The position numbers and the translations under genes are program-made. Of a stretch of DNA of 53,429 nucleotides, positions 35,379 to 43,035 are shown piece after piece. The notes beneath the pieces were generated by a model. The model made no database searches, was not told the origin of the DNA, and saw nothing but the letters and a program-made list of their open reading frames with translations. Source of the DNA: Verrucomicrobiaceae bacterium (lineage in GTDB: Bacteria; Verrucomicrobiota; Verrucomicrobiia; Verrucomicrobiales; Verrucomicrobiaceae); assembly GCA_947440575.1 (NCBI GenBank), contig CANETF010000008.1, forward strand, positions 1-53,429, in the 5' to 3' direction. Numbering within the stretch: position 1 is the first letter of the stretch; every line of letters starts with the position of its first letter.

Positions 35379-35419
35379 AAAAAATTGGGCGGGTGAGCGT
35401 CTCCCGTCGCTCACCCGCC
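35379..35419 (-). terminator. Strong intrinsic terminator reading leftward
   Basis: Perfect 12-bp stem: GGCGGGTGAGCG (35388-35399) and CGCTCACCCGCC (35408-35419), loop 8 nt. On the minus strand it is followed by CCAATTTTTT. The plus side has no T run. It lies 26 bp past the stop of the small minus-strand frame at 35446-35661. Confidence 0.88.
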
Positions 35420-35445
35420 TTGGGTCTCTCTGTTTTCGCGGCTTT

Positions 35446-35661
35446 TTAGCCGACAGGGTGCTCGCGTCTGGGGGAGTACACGCGGAAAGGGGTGGCGAAA
35501 CCGGGGGCGACCGATGCTGCGATGGTCGAGATCACTGCGGCATTCAGGGTCGGAGGAGAAAACGGAGGAACCATTGCGAATGGGTTATAATCGATCAAAA
35601 CAATTCGTTCCATTTCATGTTGATTCAAAGATTGTTCGTTTCTATCAATGTGAAAAATCAT
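35446..35661 (-). CDS. Possible small protein divergent from LysR gene
   Basis: A frame of up to 71 residues. It is not a recognised family. The full start codon overlaps the LysR ATG on the other strand, leaving no room for a ribosome site, so an inner ATG at 35613 (55 residues) or 35577 is more likely. The protein would be Pro/Ala-rich with a basic end (YSPRREHPVG). Support comes from the strong leftward terminator just after its stop, which shows that a transcript runs through here. That transcript could equally be a small RNA. Confidence 0.3.
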   Translation of the reverse strand: MIFHIDRNEQSLNQHEMERIVLIDYNPFAMVPPFSPPTLNAAVISTIAASVAPGFATPFRVYSPRREHPVG

Positions 35662-36553
35662 GCAGCTGAATTTTCATCACTTGAGGTATTTTCATGCGAT
35701 TGCCCGAGAGGGCAGTTTGACGCGGGCGGCGAAGCGTTTGAATTTGTCGCAGTCGGCGTTGAGTGTGCAGTTGAGGAAATTGGAGGAGTCGTTGGGGCAT
35801 CCGTTATTTGATCGGGAGCATAAGAGTCTGGTTTTAACGGAGGCGGGTAAGATGGCGTTGGATCATGCGGAGTCGATTTTTCGATTGGGAGATGATTTGG
35901 TGGACACCTTGCAGCAGCGGAGGTCGGATCGGCGGCTGGTGTTGCGAGTGGGAGCGGTGGCGACGTTGTCGAGGAATTTCCAGATGCGATTGCTGGGGGA
36001 CTTGGCGCGGCGTGAAGATGTGGAGTTAGTGTTGAGGTCCGGGAGTTTGAGGGAGTTGTTGACCCAGATGCAGGCGCATACGGTGGACTTGGTGTTGTCG
36101 AACCAGCCGGTGAGACGGGATATGGAGACGAACTGGTTCACTCATTTGCTGGCCGAGCAGTCGGTGAGTTTGGTGGCGGCGAAGGACAAGCGGAAGAAGG
36201 AGTTTCGGTTTCCGGAAGACCTGGATGGGACTCCGGTTTTGGTGCCGAGCATGGAGAGCAACATCCGGACGGCGTTTGACTTGGTGATGGAGCGGTATGG
36301 GGTGAGGCCGGTGATTGCGGCGGAGGTGGATGACATGGCGATGCTGCGGTTGCTGGCCCGGGAATCCGGGACGCTTGCGTTAGTGCCGAGGGTGGTGGTC
36401 TTGGATGAGTTGGATTCGGGGGTGTTGGTGGAGCGGCACCGGTTTCCGGAGATTCGAGAGGGGTTCTATGCGATCACGCCGAGCCGGAAGTTTCCGAATG
36501 CGCTGGTGAAGGAATTGGTTGAGCACGGGTTGGGGCTTCAGTTTGATGAATGA
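35660..36553 (+). CDS. LysR family transcriptional regulator (NhaR-like)
   Basis: A 297-residue LysR regulator. The helix-turn-helix is at residues about 3-62: FHHLRYFHAIAREGSLTRAA, then LNLSQSALSVQLRKLEESLG. The opening NFHHLRYF and LTEAGKMALDHAESIF resemble NhaR-type regulators of cation/proton stress more than metabolic LysR proteins. The effector domain runs from about 90 to the end. Its stop overlaps the start of the PQQ-type propeller gene by 8 bp, so it may regulate its own operon, which is unusual for LysR proteins, since these normally read away from their target. Confidence 0.88.
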   Translation: MQLNFHHLRYFHAIAREGSLTRAAKRLNLSQSALSVQLRKLEESLGHPLFDREHKSLVLTEAGKMALDHAESIFRLGDDLVDTLQQRRSDRRLVLRVGAVATLSRNFQMRLLGDLARREDVELVLRSGSLRELLTQMQAHTVDLVLSNQPVRRDMETNWFTHLLAEQSVSLVAAKDKRKKEFRFPEDLDGTPVLVPSMESNIRTAFDLVMERYGVRPVIAAEVDDMAMLRLLARESGTLALVPRVVVLDELDSGVLVERHRFPEIREGFYAITPSRKFPNALVKELVEHGLGLQFDE

Positions 36554-37907
36554 GGGTGTCGATTGGCGGCGTTGTGGGTGGATGTTGCGAGCGATTGTTT
36601 TTTTGAGTTGGGTTTCCGCGGGTGGGTTGCATGCCGAGGCTTTTTGGCCGGAGTTCCGAGGGCCTTTGGGCAATGGAATTGTGGCGGAGGGGCGTGCTCC
36701 GACGAAGTGGAGTGAGACGGAGAATGTGACGTGGAAAACATTGTTGCCGGGGAAGGGTTGGTCGTCGCCGGTGGTGGTTGAAGGGCAAGTTTGGATGACG
36801 ACGGCAATCGAAGTGGAGGCGACTGAAGAGGAGAAACTGGCGATGCTCAAGGCGACCGGGGTGGAGGAGCGGAAGTTCAAGGAACTGCAGACGAAGAAGG
36901 CGGTGACCTTGAAGGCGCTGTGTGTGGATTTTGAATCGGGCAAGCTGAAGCATGAGATCGAACTGGCGAGCATCACGTCGCCGAGTCCGATTCATCATTT
37001 CAACAGTTATGCGTCTCCGACGGCGGTGATTGATGGCGGCCGGGTGATCTGCCATTTTGGGGCGTTCGGAACGTATTGTCTGGACCGGGCAGATGGGAAG
37101 GTTCTTTGGAAGCAGGTGATCCCGATTGAGCATGGGGTAGGGCCGGGGAGTTCGCCGATGGTTTACGGCGACAAGGTGATCTTGATTTGCGATGGGATGG
37201 ATGCGCAGTTTGTGGTGGCTTTGAACAAGGAGACGGGCGCTGAAATTTGGCGCACGCCGCGGCCGCAGATGGATGCGGAGACTGGAGATCGAAAGAAGTC
37301 GTATTCGACGCCGATAGCGATCAAGGACGGCCGGGGGCGGGAGCAATTGGTTTGCATGAGTTCGCAGTGGTTGGTGTCATTGGAGCCTGCGACGGGGAAG
37401 GAGATCTGGCGGGTAAGGCATGGCACGGGGTTTTCGGTGGTGCCGCGGCCAGTTTATGGCAATGGGATTGTCTATGTGTGCACGGGCTATGGGAAACCGC
37501 AATTGTGGGCGGTGAAGGTGGACGGTGATGGAGATGTAACTGAGACGCATGTGGTGTGGAAGGAGATCAAGCGGATTCCGGCGAAGCCGTCTCCGCTGCT
37601 AGTGGGAACGGATTTGTATGTCACGGACGACGCGGGGATCGTGAGTTGTTTTGATGCCGCGGAAGGGACGTTGCGCTGGCAGGAGCGGTTGGGTGGGAAC
37701 TTTACGGCGTCGCCCATTTTGGCGGGTGGCAAGATCTACTTTGCGAGTGAGTCTGGGAAGGTGACCTTGCTGGAGCCGAGCGCGGCCTTTCAGGTGGCAG
37801 GTGAAAACGAGGTGGACGGGAAGTTGATGGCATCGCCGGTGGTCGTGGACGGGGTGTTGCTGCTGCGGAGCGAAGAAGCTTTGTATCGGATTGGATCGAA
37901 GGGATGA
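36546..37907 (+). CDS. Secreted PQQ-like beta-propeller protein
   Basis: A protein of about 453 residues. An N-terminal signal peptide (WMLRAIVFLSWVSAGGLHA, cleaved before EAFWPEF) precedes an outer-wall beta-propeller of PQQ/quinoprotein type: AFWPEFRGPLGNG, WSSPVVVEGQVWMTTA, and KETGAEIWRT. Such proteins are abundant in Verrucomicrobia and Planctomycetes. No PQQ-binding or catalytic residues typical of alcohol dehydrogenases are evident, so it may be structural or bind another ligand. Start choice: ATG 36546 overlaps the LysR stop; ATG 36582 also leaves a full signal peptide. Confidence 0.85.
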   Translation: MNEGVDWRRCGWMLRAIVFLSWVSAGGLHAEAFWPEFRGPLGNGIVAEGRAPTKWSETENVTWKTLLPGKGWSSPVVVEGQVWMTTAIEVEATEEEKLAMLKATGVEERKFKELQTKKAVTLKALCVDFESGKLKHEIELASITSPSPIHHFNSYASPTAVIDGGRVICHFGAFGTYCLDRADGKVLWKQVIPIEHGVGPGSSPMVYGDKVILICDGMDAQFVVALNKETGAEIWRTPRPQMDAETGDRKKSYSTPIAIKDGRGREQLVCMSSQWLVSLEPATGKEIWRVRHGTGFSVVPRPVYGNGIVYVCTGYGKPQLWAVKVDGDGDVTETHVVWKEIKRIPAKPSPLLVGTDLYVTDDAGIVSCFDAAEGTLRWQERLGGNFTASPILAGGKIYFASESGKVTLLEPSAAFQVAGENEVDGKLMASPVVVDGVLLLRSEEALYRIGSKG

Positions 37908-37992
37908 GGGGTGCGCCCAATTTTTTTTAGCGTGTGTTGAATAGCGGGGAAGGGGCTGCGTCGAATGCAGCGAATCCGATATTCACACAGCT

Positions 37993-38328
37993 ATGAAAAG
38001 AACACTCGCTCTCCTCGCCGCCCTCACCACGTTGGGCTTGTCGATACCCTCAACCGCGCAAGCGGATTATTGCAATCATGGCGCGCGCCGCGTCATCAGT
38101 TACACGTCCTGCGGGCGGCCGATTTTTGCGGTTTACCAGATCATTGGATACGACCGATGCGGCAATCCAGTGGGGCAGTGGATCACCGAGCGGCAAAACT
38201 GTGGGTGCCAAGTTTGCAATCCGCGTCGTCCGTCGTATTCGGGGCACCATCATCATTATGATTCCTGCCGTCCTGGTGTCGGATTTGGGGGATCAACGGG
38301 AGGCTTTTTCTTTCGGTTTGGCCGATAA
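37993..38328 (+). CDS. Small secreted Cys-rich hypothetical protein
   Basis: A 111-residue protein with a clear signal peptide (LALLAALTTLGLSIPSTAQA, cleaved before DYC). The mature ~87 residues have seven Cys, a His cluster (SGHHHHYDSC) and a Gly/Phe-rich end. This pattern fits disulfide-bonded surface or metal-binding proteins; I do not recognise a named family. It has its own terminator at 38357-38397. Confidence 0.7.
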   Translation: MKRTLALLAALTTLGLSIPSTAQADYCNHGARRVISYTSCGRPIFAVYQIIGYDRCGNPVGQWITERQNCGCQVCNPRRPSYSGHHHHYDSCRPGVGFGGSTGGFFFRFGR

Positions 38329-38356
38329 GTGATTGTGGGCTGAGTGCTGGTATGGG

Positions 38357-38397
38357 CACCGTCGCGGTGAGAGCTGCGGCGGTGTTTTGTTTTTTTT
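38357..38397 (+). terminator. Intrinsic terminator after small Cys-rich protein gene
   Basis: Stem CACCGTCGC (38357-38365) / GCGGCGGTG (38376-38384) with one G-U pair, loop 10 nt, followed by TTTTGTTTTTTTT. Confidence 0.85.
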
Positions 38398-38434
38398 GCA
38401 ACCTTGGGTCTGCTGTTGGGTTGATGTTGCTGCT

Positions 38435-39184
38435 ATGAAACCAACCCATCTGTTATCCTGTTTGTTAGCACTTGCCTTGACGAGTGTTGTGTCTGCTGAA
38501 GAACCTGGACGTCTGCCGGAAGGGGGAAGGCCGCCGGAGGGTGGAAGGCCGCCGGAGCGTCGTGAGGAAGGGGATCGGGACAAGCCGCGTGAGCGGGGGC
38601 CTGAGACGGAAGTGCGGAAGGGGGAGCCTGCGAGGGAAGAGGGCAAGAGACCGGAGGGCAGGGGTGAAGAAGGGCGGCCTAAAGGGCCGCAAGGGCCAGG
38701 GGGTGAGATGCACCGTGGGGCGGAGGGGCATCGGCCGCCGCATGATGGGCGTGGGGGTCCGGATGGGCCAGATAAGAAGCCGGAGATGCACAAAGAGCGT
38801 GGGGGTGAAATGCGCGAGGGGAGGGGAGAGGCTGAACATGGTCGGCCGGGGCGGCCCGAGGGCAGGGAGGGCCATGACAAGGGGCGCGGGCATGCGGGTG
38901 GACCGCAGGGGTTTCATCTGATGGAAGCGATCAAGCATTTGCATGCCGCTGGGATGCATGAGGTGGCGAGTTTGTTGGAGGCAAGGGCGAAGGGGCCTGG
39001 GCATCCGGGGAGGCCCGGCCGTCCGGAGATGGGGATGCGGCATCCACGCATGATGAAGCCGCCGTTTGCGGATGCGGGTCGCCCGGGTCCCGGAGAGAAA
39101 GGACGTGAGATGCACCGGGGGCCGCGTCCTGAAGGGGACAAGAGGCCTGAGGGGCGGCCTGAAGGCGGGCCACAGCGGGGCTGA
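38435..39184 (+). CDS. Secreted low-complexity Gly/Arg/Pro/Glu-rich protein
   Basis: A 249-residue protein. ATG 38435 gives a signal peptide (THLLSCLLALALTSVVSA, mature start EEPGR). The rest is mostly repeats built from G, R, P, E and H, such as LPEGGRPPEGGRPPE and RPEGDKRPEG, apart from a short helical patch MEAIKHLHAAGMHEVASLLEARA near residues 162-184. Function unknown; many PVC and Myxococcus relatives encode similar disordered secreted proteins. Frame choice is supported by the signal peptide and the strong downstream terminator. Confidence 0.65.
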   Translation: MKPTHLLSCLLALALTSVVSAEEPGRLPEGGRPPEGGRPPERREEGDRDKPRERGPETEVRKGEPAREEGKRPEGRGEEGRPKGPQGPGGEMHRGAEGHRPPHDGRGGPDGPDKKPEMHKERGGEMREGRGEAEHGRPGRPEGREGHDKGRGHAGGPQGFHLMEAIKHLHAAGMHEVASLLEARAKGPGHPGRPGRPEMGMRHPRMMKPPFADAGRPGPGEKGREMHRGPRPEGDKRPEGRPEGGPQRG

Positions 39185-39211
39185 TTTTGAGGGGTGGACT
39201 TAAAGTTAAGA

Positions 39212-39246
39212 ACGGGTGCAGCCGACGAGGCTGCATCCGTTTTTTG
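39212..39246 (+). terminator. Intrinsic terminator after low-complexity protein gene
   Basis: A 12-bp stem ACGGGTGCAGCC (39212-39223) / GGCTGCATCCGT (39229-39240), one G-U wobble, loop 5 nt, then T to 39246. It also separates this gene from the converging phosphatase gene. Confidence 0.9.
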
Positions 39247-39275
39247 TCTGCGGAAGGCGCTGAGTTTGACGGATT

Positions 39276-40055
39276 TTAGAGGTAGTCTTCGATGGGGATT
39301 TGGGCGTTGGAGGCGCAGATGAACATGGTGCCTTGTTTGCCTTTGCCCGGGCGGAGGAGGACTTTGCCGCCCGCGGACTCGATCAGCATTTGGCCGGCGG
39401 CAATGTCCCAGAGGCTGATTTGCTCTTCGACGTAGGCGTCGAGGCGTCCGCAGGCGATGTAGGCCATGGCGAGGGCGGCGCTGCCGAGCATGCGGGTTTT
39501 GCGGACTTCATAGGCGATTTTTTGGTAGCGGAGGAAGCCAGCGTCGAGGGATTCTTTGGTTTTGGAGAAGCCGACAGTGACGACGGCTTCGGCCATTTTT
39601 GCGCGGGTGCTGACTTTGATGGGTTTGCCATTCAGCATGGCGGGCACGTTCTCGGCGACCTGCCAGAGTTCGTCCATCATGGGGTCGTAGATGACGCCGA
39701 CGAGGAGGTGGTCGGTGTTTTTGCGACGGGCGGCGATGGAGACGCAGAAGTGGGGGATGCTGAAGAAGTAGTTCACGGTGCCATCGATGGGGTCGACGAT
39801 CCATTCGACATCGCCTTCACCGCCGACATTGGCGTTGCCTTCCTCGCCGAGGATGAGGTGGTCGGGGTGGCGGTCGAGGATGAACTTCATGATGAGTTCC
39901 TGGCTGCGAACGTCCATTTCGAGTTTGATGTCATGGCGCTGCATTTCGTTGACGGTGAGGTCGGAGCCGAAATTTTCTTTGATGAGTTGGCCGGCGCGGC
40001 GGGCGGCTTCGGTGGCGGTTTCGAGGAGTTCGTTCACGGGTTGGGTTTCAGGCAT
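39276..40055 (-). CDS. Inositol monophosphatase family protein (SuhB-like)
   Basis: A 259-residue metal-dependent phosphatase. The motifs LILGEEGN (metal Glu), WIVDPIDGTVNY near residues 84-95, and SLWDIAAGQMLIESAGGKVL near 215-235 are the three metal-site signatures. It dephosphorylates inositol phosphate or a related sugar phosphate; SuhB-type members can also bind the transcription machinery. It overlaps the 3' end of coaB by 22 bp, so the coaC-coaB-suhB set is one leftward operon. Confidence 0.9.
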   Translation of the reverse strand: MPETQPVNELLETATEAARRAGQLIKENFGSDLTVNEMQRHDIKLEMDVRSQELIMKFILDRHPDHLILGEEGNANVGGEGDVEWIVDPIDGTVNYFFSIPHFCVSIAARRKNTDHLLVGVIYDPMMDELWQVAENVPAMLNGKPIKVSTRAKMAEAVVTVGFSKTKESLDAGFLRYQKIAYEVRKTRMLGSAALAMAYIACGRLDAYVEEQISLWDIAAGQMLIESAGGKVLLRPGKGKQGTMFICASNAQIPIEDYL

Positions 40056-40708
40056 GGGGGGTTGGGGGAAAGGGAGGTGGCGCGGGCGAGGATGGTCTCG
40101 AAGAGTACGGTTGCGAGGGTCTGTTTGGATTGCTTTGGGAGGGTATGCACTTCGGCATTCGGGAAGCAGAGGGTGACGGCGTTTTCGGAGCTGTCAAATC
40201 CGATGCCGGGCTTGGAAACATCATTGGCGATGATGAGGTCGCACTTTTTGCGGTCGAGTTTGGACTGGGCGTGGGCGACGAGGTTTTCAGTTTCAGCAGC
40301 GAAGCCGACGAGGTAGCCGTGGAAGTTGAACAAAGAGCGGGCGCTGCCGAGGATGTCCTCGGTGGGTTCGAGATGGAGGGAGAGAGGGGAGGATTGTTTT
40401 TTGAGTTTTTGGGAGGCGGGGGTGACAGGGCGGTAATCGGCGACGGCGGCGGCGAAGATGGCGATGTCGCAATGGTTGATGGTGGTGCCAACGGCGTCGA
40501 ACATTTGGCGTGCGGTTTCGACGGGTATGAGTTGGGCGCCGGATGGGGCTGGGAGGGAGACGGGGCCGGAAATGAGGGTGACGTGATGGTGATGGTTGAG
40601 GGCGGCCTGGGCGAGGGCGTACCCCATTTGGCCCGAGGAGCGGTTTGAGAGGAAGCGGACGGGGTCGATGGGTTCCCGTGTGGGGCCTGCGGTGATGAGG
40701 ATGTTCAT
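40034..40708 (-). CDS. coaB: Phosphopantothenate-cysteine ligase (CoaB), separate from CoaC
   Basis: A 224-residue CoaB, which joins phosphopantothenate and cysteine using a nucleotide triphosphate. Family sites: ILITAGPTREPIDPVRFLSNRSSGQMG at residues 3-29, AAAVADYRP with the conserved Asn-to-Ala context, and KKCDLIIANDVS near 160. In most bacteria CoaB is the C-terminal half of a CoaBC fusion; here it is a separate gene with its own ATG at 40708, overlapping the coaC stop by 4 bp in another frame. Together the two are about 406 residues, the length of a normal fusion. Confidence 0.92.
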   Translation of the reverse strand: MNILITAGPTREPIDPVRFLSNRSSGQMGYALAQAALNHHHHVTLISGPVSLPAPSGAQLIPVETARQMFDAVGTTINHCDIAIFAAAVADYRPVTPASQKLKKQSSPLSLHLEPTEDILGSARSLFNFHGYLVGFAAETENLVAHAQSKLDRKKCDLIIANDVSKPGIGFDSSENAVTLCFPNAEVHTLPKQSKQTLATVLFETILARATSLSPNPPCLKPNP

Positions 40709-41253
40709 CCGGGCGGGGACTCCTGAAGGATGGCGTCGACGGCGGAAAGGATATCCGGGAGTTCGGCGAGACGTCCGACGCCTTCGTAGCCGCAAGCGAG
40801 GAGGCCTTCGGCAGGTTCGACGAAGCGGGTGCCCCACGATTTGAGGGTTTCGACGTTGCGAAGGGTGGCAGGATGCGACCACATTTTGCCGTTCATGGCC
40901 GGTGCAATGAGGATGGGGGCGCGGGTGGCAAGGGCGATGGCGGAGAGAGCGTCACTGGCGAAGCCACCGGCGAGGGTGGCAAGGAGGTTGGCGCTGGCCG
41001 GGGCGATGAGAAGAAGATCGGCGCTATCGGCGAGCTGAATGTGACCGGGCTGCCAGCCGTCTTTTTCGTCGAAGAGGTCTTCGATGACGGGATGACGGGA
41101 GAGGGTTTGAAGGGTGAGCGGGGTGATGAATTCTCTGCCGCCACGGGTCAGAATGCAGGTGACTTGGTGACCAGCCTTGGTGAGCTGGCTGGCCAAGTCC
41201 GCTGCGCGGTAGGCGGCGATGGAGCCGGTGACGCCTAAGATGATTCGAGCCAT
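40705..41253 (-). CDS. coaC: Phosphopantothenoylcysteine decarboxylase (CoaC), separate from CoaB
   Basis: A 182-residue flavoprotein decarboxylase of coenzyme A synthesis. The FMN-binding start is LGVTGSIAAYRAADL. The catalytic His is in DGWQPGHIQLAD near residue 70, and PAMNGKMW near residues 116-123 is the substrate motif. The C-terminal flap Cys is in LLACGYEGVGR. The protein ends cleanly at the domain boundary where a fusion would continue into CoaB. A 204-bp gap, without features that I can name, separates it from the next minus-strand gene. Confidence 0.93.
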   Translation of the reverse strand: MARIILGVTGSIAAYRAADLASQLTKAGHQVTCILTRGGREFITPLTLQTLSRHPVIEDLFDEKDGWQPGHIQLADSADLLLIAPASANLLATLAGGFASDALSAIALATRAPILIAPAMNGKMWSHPATLRNVETLKSWGTRFVEPAEGLLACGYEGVGRLAELPDILSAVDAILQESPPG

Positions 41254-41457
41254 GTGGGGAGCATAGGAGGGATTGGGAATGAATCCAGTGGGGAATGCAA
41301 GGATGAAGGTGGAGTGGAAAGAGTTTATCTTTGCAGGCAGCCTTTCAAAGTCGCATCCACTCAGCCACTTCGGCCTCTTGCAGCGCCCCAGAACCGCTTT
41401 TGTGAACAGGTCAGGCCAAGAATTCGTGTGGCTTTTTGTGTTTAGTAGCCGCGCGTC

Positions 41458-42504
41458 TTAATTCGTGAGGATGTTGAGGTCGCTCATCGTCTTGCGTGCG
41501 GCTGGTCTGTCGGTGACGACAATGGTCGCTCCAGGGGAGAGCACATCGTAGAGCTTTTGGGCGAATTCCTGGGAGAAGCGCACCTTGGGTGCGAGGTCAT
41601 GGGGTGAGCCTCGGCTGCCACTAACGCTCATCCAATTCCTGGCCGTTCGGCCTGGTGCGAAGGGGCTTTCTTCGCCCCCAGTTCCTTCGAGCATGGTGAA
41701 GACATGGTCTCCCAGTTTGCCTTTCGCCTCGATGTTTGCCCGACCGATGGGCTGGCCGTTGCGATAGACATAGATCGCGCGGTCTGCGGCGCTGACGAGG
41801 ATGGTCACGGGGCCTTTGGTGCTGCGTTCCGGGCGCCAGTCGAATTCCCCGTTGGAGAGTGGCTTGAGCATTGAGGGAGTGAAGTCTTTGGGTGCGAGCA
41901 ACAGGCCTGGATTTGCCGCGAAATGGGGTTGGGTGTTCCTGCCATCTCCAATGACTACTGTTGCGCCCCGTGAGGTGATGGAGAAAAGCAACGTGGAGAA
42001 ATCATACGGCATGCGGATGCAACCGTGGCTGGCGGCATGGCCGGGGAGATTGCCGGAATGCATGGCAATGCCACTCCATGTCAGGCGTTGCATGTTGGGC
42101 ATTGGCGCGTCGTCGTAGGTGCTGGAGAAATGGGTCTGATTTTTTTCCAAGATCGAGAAGACCCCAGTGGGAGTCTCGTGGCCTTTGGTGCCGGTGCTGA
42201 CCGAAGTGCGACCTACGAGGATACCGTTTCGATACACGCTGGCCGTTTGCAGTGGCAGGCTTACGAGAACGACGACGGGTCCGGCAGGGGAGATCTTTGA
42301 ATTCCACCAATACTCACCCGGCTTAAGCGGGCCGGTTGGCTTGCCTGTGGGCGTGCCTTTGGTGTGGAAGGACGGTTGTGGCATAGCACCAGGCTTTGTC
42401 GGCGCTTGGCTCACGGTGAGGTCTGAGCTCTTCTGGGTGGATGAGCAAGAGGGGAGAACTGACAGCAACGCCAATGCGAGCGGCTTGAGGATTTTAGTGT
42501 TCAT
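41458..42504 (-). CDS. L,D-transpeptidase lipoprotein with second degenerate domain
   Basis: A 348-residue protein. The N-terminus LKPLALALLSVLPSC-SS is a lipoprotein signal with lipobox Cys. The YkuD domain runs from about residues 75 to 200, with the catalytic motif HSGNLPGHAASHGCIRM containing both His and the nucleophilic Cys. It crosslinks peptidoglycan or anchors proteins. The C-terminal part (about 225-335) begins with GPVTILVSAADRAIYVYRNG, similar to GPVVVLVSLPLQTASVYRNG in the first domain, but has no SHGC motif. It appears to be an internal duplication that has lost catalysis. I start at ATG 42504 because of the lipoprotein signal. Confidence 0.88.
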   Translation of the reverse strand: MNTKILKPLALALLSVLPSCSSTQKSSDLTVSQAPTKPGAMPQPSFHTKGTPTGKPTGPLKPGEYWWNSKISPAGPVVVLVSLPLQTASVYRNGILVGRTSVSTGTKGHETPTGVFSILEKNQTHFSSTYDDAPMPNMQRLTWSGIAMHSGNLPGHAASHGCIRMPYDFSTLLFSITSRGATVVIGDGRNTQPHFAANPGLLLAPKDFTPSMLKPLSNGEFDWRPERSTKGPVTILVSAADRAIYVYRNGQPIGRANIEAKGKLGDHVFTMLEGTGGEESPFAPGRTARNWMSVSGSRGSPHDLAPKVRFSQEFAQKLYDVLSPGATIVVTDRPAARKTMSDLNILTN

Positions 42505-43035
42505 GGGTCGACCATTTCCTGGCTTCAAGATATTCCTTGGTGCGAGGTGCTTATGAATCTCCTGGGTCACTTTATCAATGAAAAAAGGCATGCTGCTTTT
42601 AGAGTAGGAGCCCAGGTGCAAGGTTTGAAGTGGATGGGGAGAGGGGTCCTTGACCGTATCCAACGATAAGGAAGCGATCTGAAGAGATGACGGGAAGAGT
42701 TGGAGGAGCGGGGTAATGCTAGAAAGATTCTTGGAACGCTTGGCACCTTACCTGGTGGCGTCAGACGTTTGCCCGTTGTCGCTCAGATAGCGGGCTGCGG
42801 AACATCTTTTTCGAGAAACGGTCTGAATCATCATTTGTGTGAATACGATGATGAACCTGCTGAGCACGAAAGGACATCCAGCCCCAGTTCGCCATCGTGG
42901 CAACCTCTCCCCAGAAGCTGGGGTCGGGCTTGGCGTTCGGTGAACAGGTTGGCCTGATAGACGACGATTCCCAGTGCGGCCATACCACGGAATTCTTCTT
43001 TGGAGGGACAGACACGAATGGCGAACACCCTAGTG
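42505..43035. other. Gap of 531 bp with repeat copy 2; no convincing gene
   Basis: Short frames exist on both strands, but none resembles a known family. A 65-residue minus-strand frame (42831-43028, GTG start 8 bp after the kinase-like gene) is the best candidate for a small downstream gene, though without a ribosome site. The block 42776-42826 carries CCCGTT...AGCGGGCTGCGG and ATCTTTTTCGAGAAACGGTCTG, matching the repeat at 24728-24826. Confidence 0.4.

Noticed and set aside
37908..37928. Possible terminator after the PQQ propeller gene (GGG-TGCG-CCC then eight T)
   Set aside because: The stem is only three to four bp, too weak to call, though the T run is good.
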